NCBI RefSeq assembly: GCF_900107405.1
Contig: NZ_FNPV01000005.1
Coordinates: 62,001-126,000, forward strand
DNA: 64,000 nt
Direction: 5' to 3'
From: Tindallia californiensis
Lineage (GTDB): Bacteria > Bacillota > Clostridia > Peptostreptococcales > Tindalliaceae
A program made the position numbers and the translations under genes. This document shows positions 28,329-36,703 of the stretch, one piece after another; within the stretch, counting starts at the first letter, position 1; each line of letters opens with the position of its first letter. A model generated the notes under the pieces. The model made no database searches. It was not told the origin of the DNA and saw only the letters and a program-made list of their open reading frames with translations.

Positions 28329-29981
28329 ATGTTAACCGTTAATAGAGAATTGCTGGAGAGTAATTTTTTTGAACTGGTCAAGGCACCCAGCACATCAGGA
28401 ACAGCCGATGAGAATCTTTCAACAGCCACTATTGTCAAGCAATTTGAAGCGATGCCGTATTTCCAAAAAAATCCGGAGCTTCTTCAATGTCATTTAATAC
28501 CAGACGATGGCTTTGATCGCAAAGTAATCACCGCTTTGGTTAAAGGTAACGGAAAAAGCAACAAAACGATTATTCTTATGGGACATACAGATGTGGTGGA
28601 TGTAAGCGATTACGGAAAAAATCAGGACGTCGCTTATGAACCAGAAAAACTAATGAAAAGACTTGATCCAAGTTCAATGAACGCCGACGCCAGAAATGAT
28701 TTTGAATCTGGTGAGTGGATTTTTGGTCGTGGTGTTATGGATATGAAATGTGGCGTATCTGTTTCAATAGCCATGTTAGAAGCGGCATCACGAAATCAAG
28801 AAGAACTGAGTGGAAACTTACTTTTTGTCGGCGTACCAGATGAAGAAAACAATTCTTTAGGAATGATTGCTGCCACGGAGAATTTACTGGAACTTTCTCA
28901 AACTCATGACTTGGATTATGTTGTTTGCATTGATGGAGAATCACAATTTCCATATTATCCGGGAGATAGCAATAAATATATTTACCAAGGAACACTTGGC
29001 AAGTTTGTTTTGATGGCCTATGCGGTTGGAAAAGAAACACATGGTGGTGACTCTTTAACAGGGCTTAATGCAAATCTTATTATATCTGAACTGACACGAA
29101 GAATAGAATTAAATATGGATCTTTCTGATTCTTATGAGGAAGAAGTTTTTTCACCGCCAACATCCTTAAAACAAACCGATACAAAGCAACATTATAATGT
29201 AAAGACACCTGAATCCGCCTATGCCTATTATAATTTTTTAACCGCAAACCAGTCACCAAAATATTTTTTTGATAAAGTTAAAGAATTAGCGATTCAGGCA
29301 ATGACAGATTCTCTTGATAAGCAAAGACGTGAAACAGAAAAGTTTTTTGAAATGAGTAATTCAAAAGGATCTTTCTACGACTGGACTCCAAACGTTTTTT
29401 CTTATAGTGATTTGGTTGAAATGGCAAAGGAACATGGAGGACAAGCATTCGAAGAACATATGAAAGGTTGTATGGACGAGTGGCGCAAACAACCAGAAAT
29501 GGATCAGAGAATTTTAGCTGTAAAAATGATGGAAGAGGTATATTCTTTCTGTCCTGATAAAGATCCTAAAATAATTCTATTTTATGTGCCGCCATACTAT
29601 CCACACATTAAGCCAACAACAGAAACACCCGAAAAAGCAAAAGCAAATAAAGTGGTGGAAATGGTTTCTGAATATGCGAAAAAAGAATTTAATGAAGATG
29701 TCGGTGTCGAAAGATTTTTTACAGGATTATGTGATCTAAGCTTTGTTTCCTTACAAAATGCTGAGGATGTCATATCAAATATTATGCCCAACATGCCAAA
29801 TTGGGGTTTTCGGTATGAATTACCAGTAGAAACCATCAAAAAACTGGACTTGCCTGTAATGAACATAGGACCCTACGGAAAAGATGCTCATAAAAATACA
29901 GAAAGATTGCATAAAGATTATTCCTTTAGAATTTACCCACAGTTATTGGCTTTTGCGATTAAAGAGATGCTAAAAGCTTAA
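28329..29981 (+). CDS. M20 family hydrolase, RocB-like (first copy)
   Basis: A 550-residue M20 metallohydrolase resembling RocB, the arginine-utilisation protein whose chemistry is unknown. Metal-binding stretches: GHTDVVDV, GRGVMDMKCGV, VPDEENNS and, at the C-terminus, GPYGKDAHKNTERLH. It is about 140 residues longer than typical M20 peptidases, mostly because of an insert and C-terminal extension that the second copy also has. Start ATG after AGGAGGGG. Control by sigma-54 and the ornithine-fermenting background suggest a role in arginine/ornithine-derived compounds; this is inference. Confidence 0.83.
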   Translation: MLTVNRELLESNFFELVKAPSTSGTADENLSTATIVKQFEAMPYFQKNPELLQCHLIPDDGFDRKVITALVKGNGKSNKTIILMGHTDVVDVSDYGKNQDVAYEPEKLMKRLDPSSMNADARNDFESGEWIFGRGVMDMKCGVSVSIAMLEAASRNQEELSGNLLFVGVPDEENNSLGMIAATENLLELSQTHDLDYVVCIDGESQFPYYPGDSNKYIYQGTLGKFVLMAYAVGKETHGGDSLTGLNANLIISELTRRIELNMDLSDSYEEEVFSPPTSLKQTDTKQHYNVKTPESAYAYYNFLTANQSPKYFFDKVKELAIQAMTDSLDKQRRETEKFFEMSNSKGSFYDWTPNVFSYSDLVEMAKEHGGQAFEEHMKGCMDEWRKQPEMDQRILAVKMMEEVYSFCPDKDPKIILFYVPPYYPHIKPTTETPEKAKANKVVEMVSEYAKKEFNEDVGVERFFTGLCDLSFVSLQNAEDVISNIMPNMPNWGFRYELPVETIKKLDLPVMNIGPYGKDAHKNTERLHKDYSFRIYPQLLAFAIKEMLKA

Positions 29982-30324
29982 ACAGAAAATATATTTGCAG
30001 ATTAGTGCCAATATATTTTCAGGTAAGATAAAAAATGAGAATGATGAATAATAATACAATTCTCAAAATGCATTAAATATAACAAACGATTTATCATGCT
30101 GATTTATTGTCAGAAGAATACACGATTTCTGATAAAGGCATGTATATTTATTCTTTGTTTTGATTATTGTAAAAGCGAACCTTGGAGATAAAGTGCCAAT
30201 ATATTTTCATATCTGTTTGTTCAGCAGCTAAAAAATGATCACTTAAAATAATTATTGATGAGATAATAAAAAGTATCAATAAGGGTAAAATAATTATAAA
30301 TTATAGGTAAATAGGGAGGGTATC
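29982..30324. other. 343-base intergenic region between the two RocB-like genes
   Basis: I see no coding sequence here. It holds an 11-bp inverted repeat right after the first gene (29985-29995 with 30010-30020), an 18-base direct repeat (30004-30021 and 30192-30209) and very AT-rich sequence. No convincing sigma-54 or sigma-A promoter was found for the second gene. Confidence 0.6.
30004..30209. repeat. 18-base direct repeat, two copies 188 bases apart
   Basis: AGTGCCAATATATTTTCA occurs identically at 30004-30021 and 30192-30209. The first copy forms the right arm of an inverted repeat; the second lacks the partner. It could be a regulator-binding site or a duplicated end. Confidence 0.7.
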
Positions 30325-32004
30325 ATGTTGGAACAAAAAAATTGCAATCTGTCCCATCTGGAGGAAATAAAGCAAAATACAGAAAAATACACGATTGAAT
30401 TGACAAAAATACCAAGTGCGGTCGAAACGAGTGGTGAATTGGATATCGCCTGGCATCTTTATAATACGTTAAAAGAAGAACCTTACTTTATTGATCACCC
30501 AGACCAGTTGTATTTTCAAAAATGCGACGGTGAGGATGAAAGACACAATGTAGTAGCCTACGTGAAAGGAGGTAAAGGAGAATATAAGAATACGGTGGTT
30601 CTCTTAGGTCATATCGATACTGTAGGCATTGAAGATTATCGTGACCTTAAACATATTGCTACAGATCCAATGGCATTAGCCGAAGCCTTAAAAGAAATGA
30701 GCATACCGGAGGAAGCGAAAAAAGATTTAGATTCTGGTGAATGGCTCTTTGGACGGGGTATATTTGATATGAAATGTGGCGTAGCCGCTAATTTATCCCA
30801 TACGTTACAAGCAGCTAGAAACCCAGAACTTTTCAAAGGTAATATTATTTTTTTAGGCGTACCGGATGAAGAAGGTAATTCTGCTGGCATGTTAAGTGCG
30901 CTTAAATTGTTGAACAAAATAAAAGATCAGGATAAGTTAGTTTATAATGCGGTTCTTGATACGGACTATATGACTTCCAGGTATGAAGGAGACGAAAATC
31001 GTTATATTTACGTTGGAACAATAGGAAAACTATTACCTTCTTTCTATATTGTCGGGAAAGAATCTCATGTAGGCCAGAGTTTTGACGGATTAGACCCTAA
31101 TGAACTTTCGGCTGAGTTGGTCCGAGAGATAAACTTAAGCCACGATCTATGCGATGTTGCTGATGGAGAAGTAACGGTTCCTCCAATAACCCTAAAACAA
31201 AGAGACCTAAAGGTAGATTACTCTGTTCAAATTGCAAAATCAGCTCACTTATATTTTAATTACGCTACTCATGGAAGTGAACCGGATGAAGTAATGTCAA
31301 AACTAGTTTCAAAGGCAGAAAAAGCTTTTGATACGGTGGTTGAACGGCTTAATAATCATTACAAGCACTATTGTGAGATGAGTGAAATTCCACACACACC
31401 TTTACCGTGGAAAACGAAAGTATATACCTTTGATGCTTTATACAGAAAAGTAGCTGAAGAACTAGGATATAAATTACATCAACGGATAGCGGCGCTTCAA
31501 AGACGACTAGATCCAAATACAATGGATGATCGAGCGTATAGCTTGGCAATTGTAGAAGAAGTATGTAAAATGAATCCAGATCCCGACCCAATGATTGTCG
31601 TGTTTTTTGCACCTCCCTATTATCCACATATGTACATTAATGGAAAAAATGATCAGGAGCAAAAATTATTAGATGCATTGAACCATAGTGCTGAATTAGT
31701 ACAACCTAAAATTCAAGAGCCTTTAAAACTTAGAAAGTTTTATCCATACATTTCAGATTTGAGTTTTTGTAGCGTAACAGAAAACCAAGCCATTATTGAT
31801 AAACTTATTACCAATATGCCTGCTTGGCCGGAAAAATATGAGTTACCAATTGATGAGATGAGAGAATTTAACGTACCAGTAGCAAACATTGGACCCTTTG
31901 GAAAAGATGCCCATCAATTTACAGAAAGGCTGCATCGGCCATTTTCTTTCGATGTAATGCCAGAACTGCTTTTTGAGACAATTAAATACCTATTAGAAAA
32001 ATAA
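30325..32004 (+). CDS. M20 family hydrolase, RocB-like (second copy)
   Basis: A 559-residue paralogue of the preceding hydrolase. The same motifs occur in the same order: GHIDTVGIED, GRGIFDMKCGV, VPDEEGNS, and GPFGKDAHQFTERLH near the end. The shared stretch FAPPYYPHMY/YVPPYYPHIK also links them. The two are clearly related yet diverged through most of the length, so this is an old duplication rather than a recent one. The ribosome binding site is GGGAGGG. The aminotransferase follows 20 bases after the stop, implying one transcript. Confidence 0.83.
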   Translation: MLEQKNCNLSHLEEIKQNTEKYTIELTKIPSAVETSGELDIAWHLYNTLKEEPYFIDHPDQLYFQKCDGEDERHNVVAYVKGGKGEYKNTVVLLGHIDTVGIEDYRDLKHIATDPMALAEALKEMSIPEEAKKDLDSGEWLFGRGIFDMKCGVAANLSHTLQAARNPELFKGNIIFLGVPDEEGNSAGMLSALKLLNKIKDQDKLVYNAVLDTDYMTSRYEGDENRYIYVGTIGKLLPSFYIVGKESHVGQSFDGLDPNELSAELVREINLSHDLCDVADGEVTVPPITLKQRDLKVDYSVQIAKSAHLYFNYATHGSEPDEVMSKLVSKAEKAFDTVVERLNNHYKHYCEMSEIPHTPLPWKTKVYTFDALYRKVAEELGYKLHQRIAALQRRLDPNTMDDRAYSLAIVEEVCKMNPDPDPMIVVFFAPPYYPHMYINGKNDQEQKLLDALNHSAELVQPKIQEPLKLRKFYPYISDLSFCSVTENQAIIDKLITNMPAWPEKYELPIDEMREFNVPVANIGPFGKDAHQFTERLHRPFSFDVMPELLFETIKYLLEK

Positions 32005-32023
32005 ATGTATCAGGAGGGTGAAT

Positions 32024-33178
32024 ATGAAAAATAAATTTGTCGCAAAACGTTACTGGAAAGACCATACAACTCCAATGGGAGCTGTAGATCAACGTTCAAA
32101 ATTATATACCAATGTGATAGATCTTAGTCTTGGAGATCCTGATCTCAATACAGATGAAGGAATCATAAAAGCTGCTTTTCAGGATGCGATGGATGGACAC
32201 ACTCACTATACTGATTTTAGGGGAGATCCGGAACTGAGGCAAGAAATATGTCATTATTATAGGGATGAGTTTCGGGCATTGGTAGATGATTCAGAAGTAA
32301 TGGTGACAGCAAGTGCTTGCCTAGGAATGTACTTAGTATTAGAAGCCGTTCTGGATCCGGGGGACGAAGTGGTTCTTCCAGCGCCCTACTTCACGCCATA
32401 CTATCAGCAGGTTCAAATGGCAGGCGGTGTTCCGGTGGAGCTAGAAACCTACGAAGAAGAAAACTTCCAGATCGATGTAAAACGATTAGAAGAAAGTATC
32501 AATGAACGAACAAGAGCTATTATTGTTAACTCACCAAGAAATCCAACCGGTGCTGTTTATAGTGAAGAAACCTTGCAGGTAATAGCGGATATTGCCATTA
32601 AAAGAGATCTCTTAATTATTGCGGATGAAGTGAATGGTGCCCTCGTATTTAACGGCAAGTTTCAATCAATGATGACCATTGGCGATATAAGAGATCGACT
32701 GGTAGTCATTAACACTTTTTCAAAAGATTATATTATGACTGGTTGGAGAGTTGGTAACATTATCGCACCCCGTGACATCATCCAAATTTGTCAGCAAATC
32801 AATGAAAACCTTGTGTTTACAGCACCTTCTATTTCACAAAGAGCCGCTATTTATGCACTAAGAAATCGAAAAGATATTTTACCTGCCACATTTGATAAAT
32901 ATAAAGAAAGGGTTTTTTATGCAGCAGAAAGGATTAACCAGATTTCATGGATGAGTGTGGTGGAACCGCAAGGGACTTTTCATTTATTTATTAACATTAA
33001 AAAAAGCGGACTAAGCTCAGAAAAAGCCAGTGAAATGATACTGGATCAAGCAAAAGTTCTTACTATTCCTGGAAATTCTTTTGGTCGCTGCGGCGAAGGG
33101 TACTTGAGAATAGCATGCACAGTAGGTAAAAGCAAGTTGAAAGAAGCTTTTGATAGAATTGAAAAAATTCAGATTTAG
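32024..33178 (+). CDS. Class I/II pyridoxal-phosphate aminotransferase
   Basis: Fold-type I aminotransferase of 384 residues. Visible motifs are NSPRNPTGAVYSEE (cofactor and substrate loop), IIADEVNG (Asp to the pyridine nitrogen), FSKDYIMTGWRVG with the Schiff-base Lys, and a C-terminal YLRIACTVG (carboxylate Arg). ATG 32024 fits AGGAGGG; the GTG at 32018 overlaps it. The amino donor cannot be read from sequence. Co-transcription with a RocB-like hydrolase suggests it acts on the amino acid that the hydrolase releases. Confidence 0.85.
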   Translation: MKNKFVAKRYWKDHTTPMGAVDQRSKLYTNVIDLSLGDPDLNTDEGIIKAAFQDAMDGHTHYTDFRGDPELRQEICHYYRDEFRALVDDSEVMVTASACLGMYLVLEAVLDPGDEVVLPAPYFTPYYQQVQMAGGVPVELETYEEENFQIDVKRLEESINERTRAIIVNSPRNPTGAVYSEETLQVIADIAIKRDLLIIADEVNGALVFNGKFQSMMTIGDIRDRLVVINTFSKDYIMTGWRVGNIIAPRDIIQICQQINENLVFTAPSISQRAAIYALRNRKDILPATFDKYKERVFYAAERINQISWMSVVEPQGTFHLFINIKKSGLSSEKASEMILDQAKVLTIPGNSFGRCGEGYLRIACTVGKSKLKEAFDRIEKIQI

Positions 33179-33207
33179 TGAGGAAAGTGGAAAGTAAAAA
33201 GAAAAAA

Positions 33208-33239
33208 CAAAAAGCGTACTAATTCCGGTGCGCTTTTTT
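33208..33239 (+). terminator. Intrinsic terminator after the aminotransferase
   Basis: AAAAAGCGTAC pairs with GTGCGCTTTTTT around a short loop, giving a stem with one G-U pair followed by a T-run. It closes the accessory block. Confidence 0.8.
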
Positions 33240-33348
33240 CTGTCCCAATAAGACATTGAGTAATCATCTCGCATCTCTACGGAGCCTTCAGTTCACACCG
33301 CATACCTATCCCCTATAACCTATACACCTATAACCTGACTTTCTAATG

Positions 33349-33377
33349 TTGACAAAATCACTAGGGTATTCTATAAT
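33349..33377 (+). promoter_or_regulatory. Consensus sigma-A promoter of the iscR operon
   Basis: TTGACA at 33349-33354 and TATAAT at 33372-33377 are both perfect, with a 17-base spacer, 31 bases before the start. So strong a promoter normally needs a repressor, and the first gene encodes a likely candidate (IscR). I could not define its operator. Confidence 0.85.
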
Positions 33378-33407
33378 GATGATATTGCAATAGAATGGAG
33401 GATAAGT

Positions 33408-33881
33408 ATGATTCTGTCTACTAAAGGACGTTATGGTCTTAAGGCGATGTTTGAACTAGGACTACATCATGGTAGTGGTCCGGTTCCATTAAAAGTGATT
33501 GCTGAAAAACAACGCATACCAGAAAACTATCTGGAACAGCTAATTGCGATTCTTCGTAAAGCCGGCCTGGTGAAAAGCGTTCGGGGTGCTCAGGGAGGAT
33601 ATATGTTAATGAAACAACCTGAGCACATAAGCGTTGCTGATGTTTTGCTTACATTAGAAGGTCCTTTAGCACCATCGGAATGTGTGTTAGATTCTGATAA
33701 TAGCTCCTGCGACAATGCAGAAAAATGCATTACAAGAACTGTCTGGGAGAAAATCCTCATTAGCATTCACGATGTAATCGATACGATGACATTACAGCAT
33801 ATGATCGAAGATCATCAGAAAATGAATAGCCTTACCGGTAATAACAGCAAAGAAGAACTGGAACAGGAGATGATAAAATGA
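33408..33881 (+). CDS. iscR: Rrf2-family Fe-S sensing regulator (IscR-like)
   Basis: A 157-residue Rrf2-type regulator, winged helix at the N-terminus (LSTKGRYGLKAMFEL, then LRKAGLVKSVRGAQGGYML). Three cysteines near residues 95-110 (C-x8-C-x5-C) are placed like the [2Fe-2S] ligands of IscR, although the first spacing is longer than in E. coli. It leads an operon with cysteine desulfurase and scaffold genes, so feedback control of Fe-S assembly is the natural reading. Its stop overlaps the iscS start. Confidence 0.88.
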   Translation: MILSTKGRYGLKAMFELGLHHGSGPVPLKVIAEKQRIPENYLEQLIAILRKAGLVKSVRGAQGGYMLMKQPEHISVADVLLTLEGPLAPSECVLDSDNSSCDNAEKCITRTVWEKILISIHDVIDTMTLQHMIEDHQKMNSLTGNNSKEELEQEMIK

Positions 33882-35053
33882 AGGTATATTTAGATTACAG
33901 CGCAACAACACCTGTAAAGCCAGAAGTGTTCAACGCTATGACTCCATATCTTAGAGACTACTATGGTAATCCGTCTAGTCTTCATAGTTATGGAAGAGAA
34001 AATAAAAAAGCCATTGATACAGCAAGAGATCAGATTGCACAGACATTAAAAGCAAAACCCGAAGAAATTTTTTTCACCGGCGGGGGTTCCGAAGCTGATA
34101 ACTGGGCCATCAAAGGAACTGCCGAAGCCCTTAAAAATAAAGGGCGTCATATTATTACGACGAGCATAGAACATCATGCTGTGCTCCATACCTGCCAACA
34201 TTTGGAAAAGCAAGGTTATGAAGTGACCTATTTGCCGGTAAATGAAGAAGGGATTATTTCCGTTGAAGAACTTAAAAGCCACTTGAGGGAAGATACGATT
34301 TTAATAACCATAATGTATGCCAATAATGAGATAGGGACGATACAACCAATCCAAGAAATAGCCGCTATTGCAAAAGAGCATAAAGTTCTTTTTCATACAG
34401 ATGCCGTACAAGCTTATGGTCATCTGGAAATAAATACTCAGGATCTACCGGTTGACATGATTTCGATATCAGCTCATAAACTTTATGGACCTAAGGGTGT
34501 AGGAGCTTTATATATACGAAAAGGTACTCGGATTCACAACCTGATTCATGGGGGAGCTCAAGAACGAAAAAAAAGAGCTGGAACGGAAAACATAGCTGGC
34601 ATTGTCGGATTTGGTAAAGCGGCTGAATTAGCCTATGGTCAATTAACAGAACATGTCAATCATTTAACCGAACTAAGGGATTATCTTTTGGAAGGTATTC
34701 AACAGAAAATACCATATACCCGACTAAATGGACATAGACAAAAAAGACTTCCCAACAATGTAAATGTCAGCTTTGAGTTTATAGAAGGAGAATCGATGCT
34801 ATTAAGCCTTGATATGGTAGGAATTGCCGCATCAAGTGGATCGGCCTGCACTTCCGGTTCCTTAGATCCGTCCCATGTCTTGCTATCTTTAGGCTTATCT
34901 CACGAAATGGCGCATGGCTCCTTAAGGCTGACGCTGGGAGATCAAAACACGAAAGAAGAAATAGACTATGTATTAGAACAATTACCACCCATTGTACAAA
35001 GGTTAAGAGATATGTCGCCTTTGTATGAAAATCTGAAAGAAGGAGCTCGATAA
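33878..35053 (+). CDS. iscS: Cysteine desulfurase IscS/NifS
   Basis: PLP enzyme that takes sulfur from cysteine for Fe-S clusters and tRNA thiolation, 391 residues. The PLP lysine is K201 in SAHKLYGPKG. The sulfur-carrying loop Cys is C324 in SACTSGSLDPS, the long-loop type typical of IscS/NifS that can hand persulfide to scaffolds and to MnmA. It overlaps iscR by four bases and is followed within two bases by the scaffold gene. Confidence 0.94.
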   Translation: MKVYLDYSATTPVKPEVFNAMTPYLRDYYGNPSSLHSYGRENKKAIDTARDQIAQTLKAKPEEIFFTGGGSEADNWAIKGTAEALKNKGRHIITTSIEHHAVLHTCQHLEKQGYEVTYLPVNEEGIISVEELKSHLREDTILITIMYANNEIGTIQPIQEIAAIAKEHKVLFHTDAVQAYGHLEINTQDLPVDMISISAHKLYGPKGVGALYIRKGTRIHNLIHGGAQERKKRAGTENIAGIVGFGKAAELAYGQLTEHVNHLTELRDYLLEGIQQKIPYTRLNGHRQKRLPNNVNVSFEFIEGESMLLSLDMVGIAASSGSACTSGSLDPSHVLLSLGLSHEMAHGSLRLTLGDQNTKEEIDYVLEQLPPIVQRLRDMSPLYENLKEGAR

Positions 35054-35054
35054 T

Positions 35055-35492
35055 ATGTATAGCGAAATAGTAATGGACCACTTTACCAATCCCAGAAATG
35101 TAGGAGAAATATCTGATGCCGACGCAGTGGGACAAGTTGGGAATCCTAAGTGCGGAGACATTATGAAAATGTATTTTAAGATACAGGACAATATTATTGT
35201 AGATGTTAAGTTCAAAACTTTTGGTTGTGGTTCAGCCATTGCCTCTTCCAGTATGGCAACAGAAATGGTGAAGGGGAAAACGGTGGAAGAGGCACTGGAA
35301 CTGTCTAATTATGAAGTAGCGAAGGAACTGGATGGTTTGCCTCCAGCAAAAATGCACTGCTCACTTTTGGCGGAACAGGCAATTAAAAGTGCTATTTTTG
35401 ATTATGCAAAAAAGAATAACCTATACTATAAAGAATTAGAAGGCTTCGATCCTGATGCCGAAGAAGATCATCACAGTCATGATGAAGAATAA
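35055..35492 (+). CDS. iscU: Fe-S cluster scaffold IscU/NifU N-terminal type
   Basis: A 145-residue scaffold with the three cluster cysteines in GNPKCGD, FGCGSAIASSS and KMHCSLLAE, each in the expected context. The C-terminus ends in an acidic, His-rich tail (DPDAEEDHHSHDEE), about 20 residues beyond the core, which may bind metal; such tails are common in clostridial homologues. It is followed by mnmA at a nine-base gap, consistent with sulfur flow from IscS to both. Confidence 0.93.
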   Translation: MYSEIVMDHFTNPRNVGEISDADAVGQVGNPKCGDIMKMYFKIQDNIIVDVKFKTFGCGSAIASSSMATEMVKGKTVEEALELSNYEVAKELDGLPPAKMHCSLLAEQAIKSAIFDYAKKNNLYYKELEGFDPDAEEDHHSHDEE

Positions 35493-35501
35493 GGTGAAAT
35501 A

Positions 35502-36593
35502 ATGATGGAAAAAAAAGTGTTACTGGGAATGAGTGGAGGCGTAGACAGTTCGGTTGCCGCGCACCTCCTGAAACAAGAAGGTTATCAGGTTATTGGAGTA
35601 ACCATGCAAATATGGCCGGAAGAAAAAGAAGAAACCAATCAGCCTGATAATAGCTGTTGTTCTCTTAGTGCCGTAGAAGATGCTCGGAGGGTGGCCAATC
35701 ATTTGGACATCCCTTTTTACGTGATGAATTTTAAGGATTATTTTCAGGAAAAAGTTATTGATTACTTTGTTGATGAATACCGGAATGGTCGGACACCTAA
35801 CCCTTGCATAGCCTGTAATCGATATGTAAAATTCGAAGAATTGCTTCGTAAAGCACTTCAGCTTAACTGTGACTATGTGGCAACGGGGCATTATGCAACG
35901 ATAGAAAAAGAGGAAAAAACAGGTAGGTATGTATTGAAAAAATCCGTTACAGAAACCAAGGATCAAACTTACGCTTTATATAATATGACTCAGTTTCAAC
36001 TCCAACACACGTTGATGCCTTTGGGGAAATACCATAAAGAAGATATCCGTGAACTGGCGAAAACATTACAGTTACCTGTAGCAGACAAAGCTGAAAGTCA
36101 AGAAATATGTTTTGTCTCTGATAATAATTACGGAAGGTTTATTGAAGAGTATCAGCAACAAAAATCAGAGGAAGGATCCTTTATAGATCATCACGGTAAG
36201 GTGGTCGGAACTCATAAAGGGATTATTCATTATACTATTGGGCAGCGACGTGGACTGCACTTAGCCCTTGGGTATCCGGCATATGTTACAAAAATAAATC
36301 CAACTACCAACACGGTACATGTAGGCCCTTTAGAAAAGTTGTTTTCTAAAGGACTCATTGCGAAAGACTTAAACTTTATTCCTTTTGAAACGTTAAGAGA
36401 GGATATGAATGCCACTGTAAAAATTAGATATAACGCAAAAGATGTGCCAGCTACTCTTTATAGAATTCAACCAGATAAAGTGAAAGTAATTTTTGAAACA
36501 CCACAAAGAGCTGTAACAGCTGGTCAGTCCGTCGTTTTTTACGATAATCAAGTAGTTGTTGGTGGAGGAATGATCATGCATCCAATTGATTAA
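35502..36593 (+). CDS. mnmA: tRNA-specific 2-thiouridylase MnmA
   Basis: Adds sulfur to U34 of tRNA Lys, Glu and Gln. The 363-residue protein has the ATP-pyrophosphatase P-loop GMSGGVDSS at the N-terminus, the catalytic cysteine pair in PNPCIACN and [10 protein letters not shown], and a C-terminal beta-barrel domain. It directly follows iscS and iscU, which supply persulfide. Two adjacent ATG codons (35502 and 35505) are both possible starts after AAGGTG. Confidence 0.95.
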   Translation: MMEKKVLLGMSGGVDSSVAAHLLKQEGYQVIGVTMQIWPEEKEETNQPDNSCCSLSAVEDARRVANHLDIPFYVMNFKDYFQEKVIDYFVDEYRNGRTPNPCIACNRYVKFEELLRKALQLNCDYVATGHYATIEKEEKTGRYVLKKSVTETKDQTYALYNMTQFQLQHTLMPLGKYHKEDIRELAKTLQLPVADKAESQEICFVSDNNYGRFIEEYQQQKSEEGSFIDHHGKVVGTHKGIIHYTIGQRRGLHLALGYPAYVTKINPTTNTVHVGPLEKLFSKGLIAKDLNFIPFETLREDMNATVKIRYNAKDVPATLYRIQPDKVKVIFETPQRAVTAGQSVVFYDNQVVVGGGMIMHPID

Positions 36594-36668
36594 AAAGAAT
36601 AGGCAGACAAAAAACGATAAATGGATTGATAAATAAGAGGAATTACAACTGTACGATCAAAAACACCC

Positions 36669-36678
36669 ATGGTATAAT
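36669..36678 (+). promoter_or_regulatory. Extended -10 promoter of alaS
   Basis: ATGGTATAAT at 36669-36678 is a TGnTATAAT extended -10 box 25 bases upstream of the alaS start; the -35 region is weak. I saw no T-box leader in the 110-base gap. Confidence 0.6.
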
Positions 36679-36703
36679 AGTGGCATTCAAAAGGAGGATC
36701 TAA

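Noticed and set aside
30184-30197. Third sigma-54 promoter upstream of the second RocB-like gene
   Set aside because: GG and GC are 11 bases apart instead of 12, and the TTGC element is missing.
35520-35966. Reverse-strand open frame of 148 codons inside mnmA
   Set aside because: Overlaps a complete conserved gene and its translation has no domain features.
36594-36703. T-box leader before alaS
   Set aside because: The gap is only 110 bases, with no T-box sequence or antiterminator and a simple extended -10 promoter.
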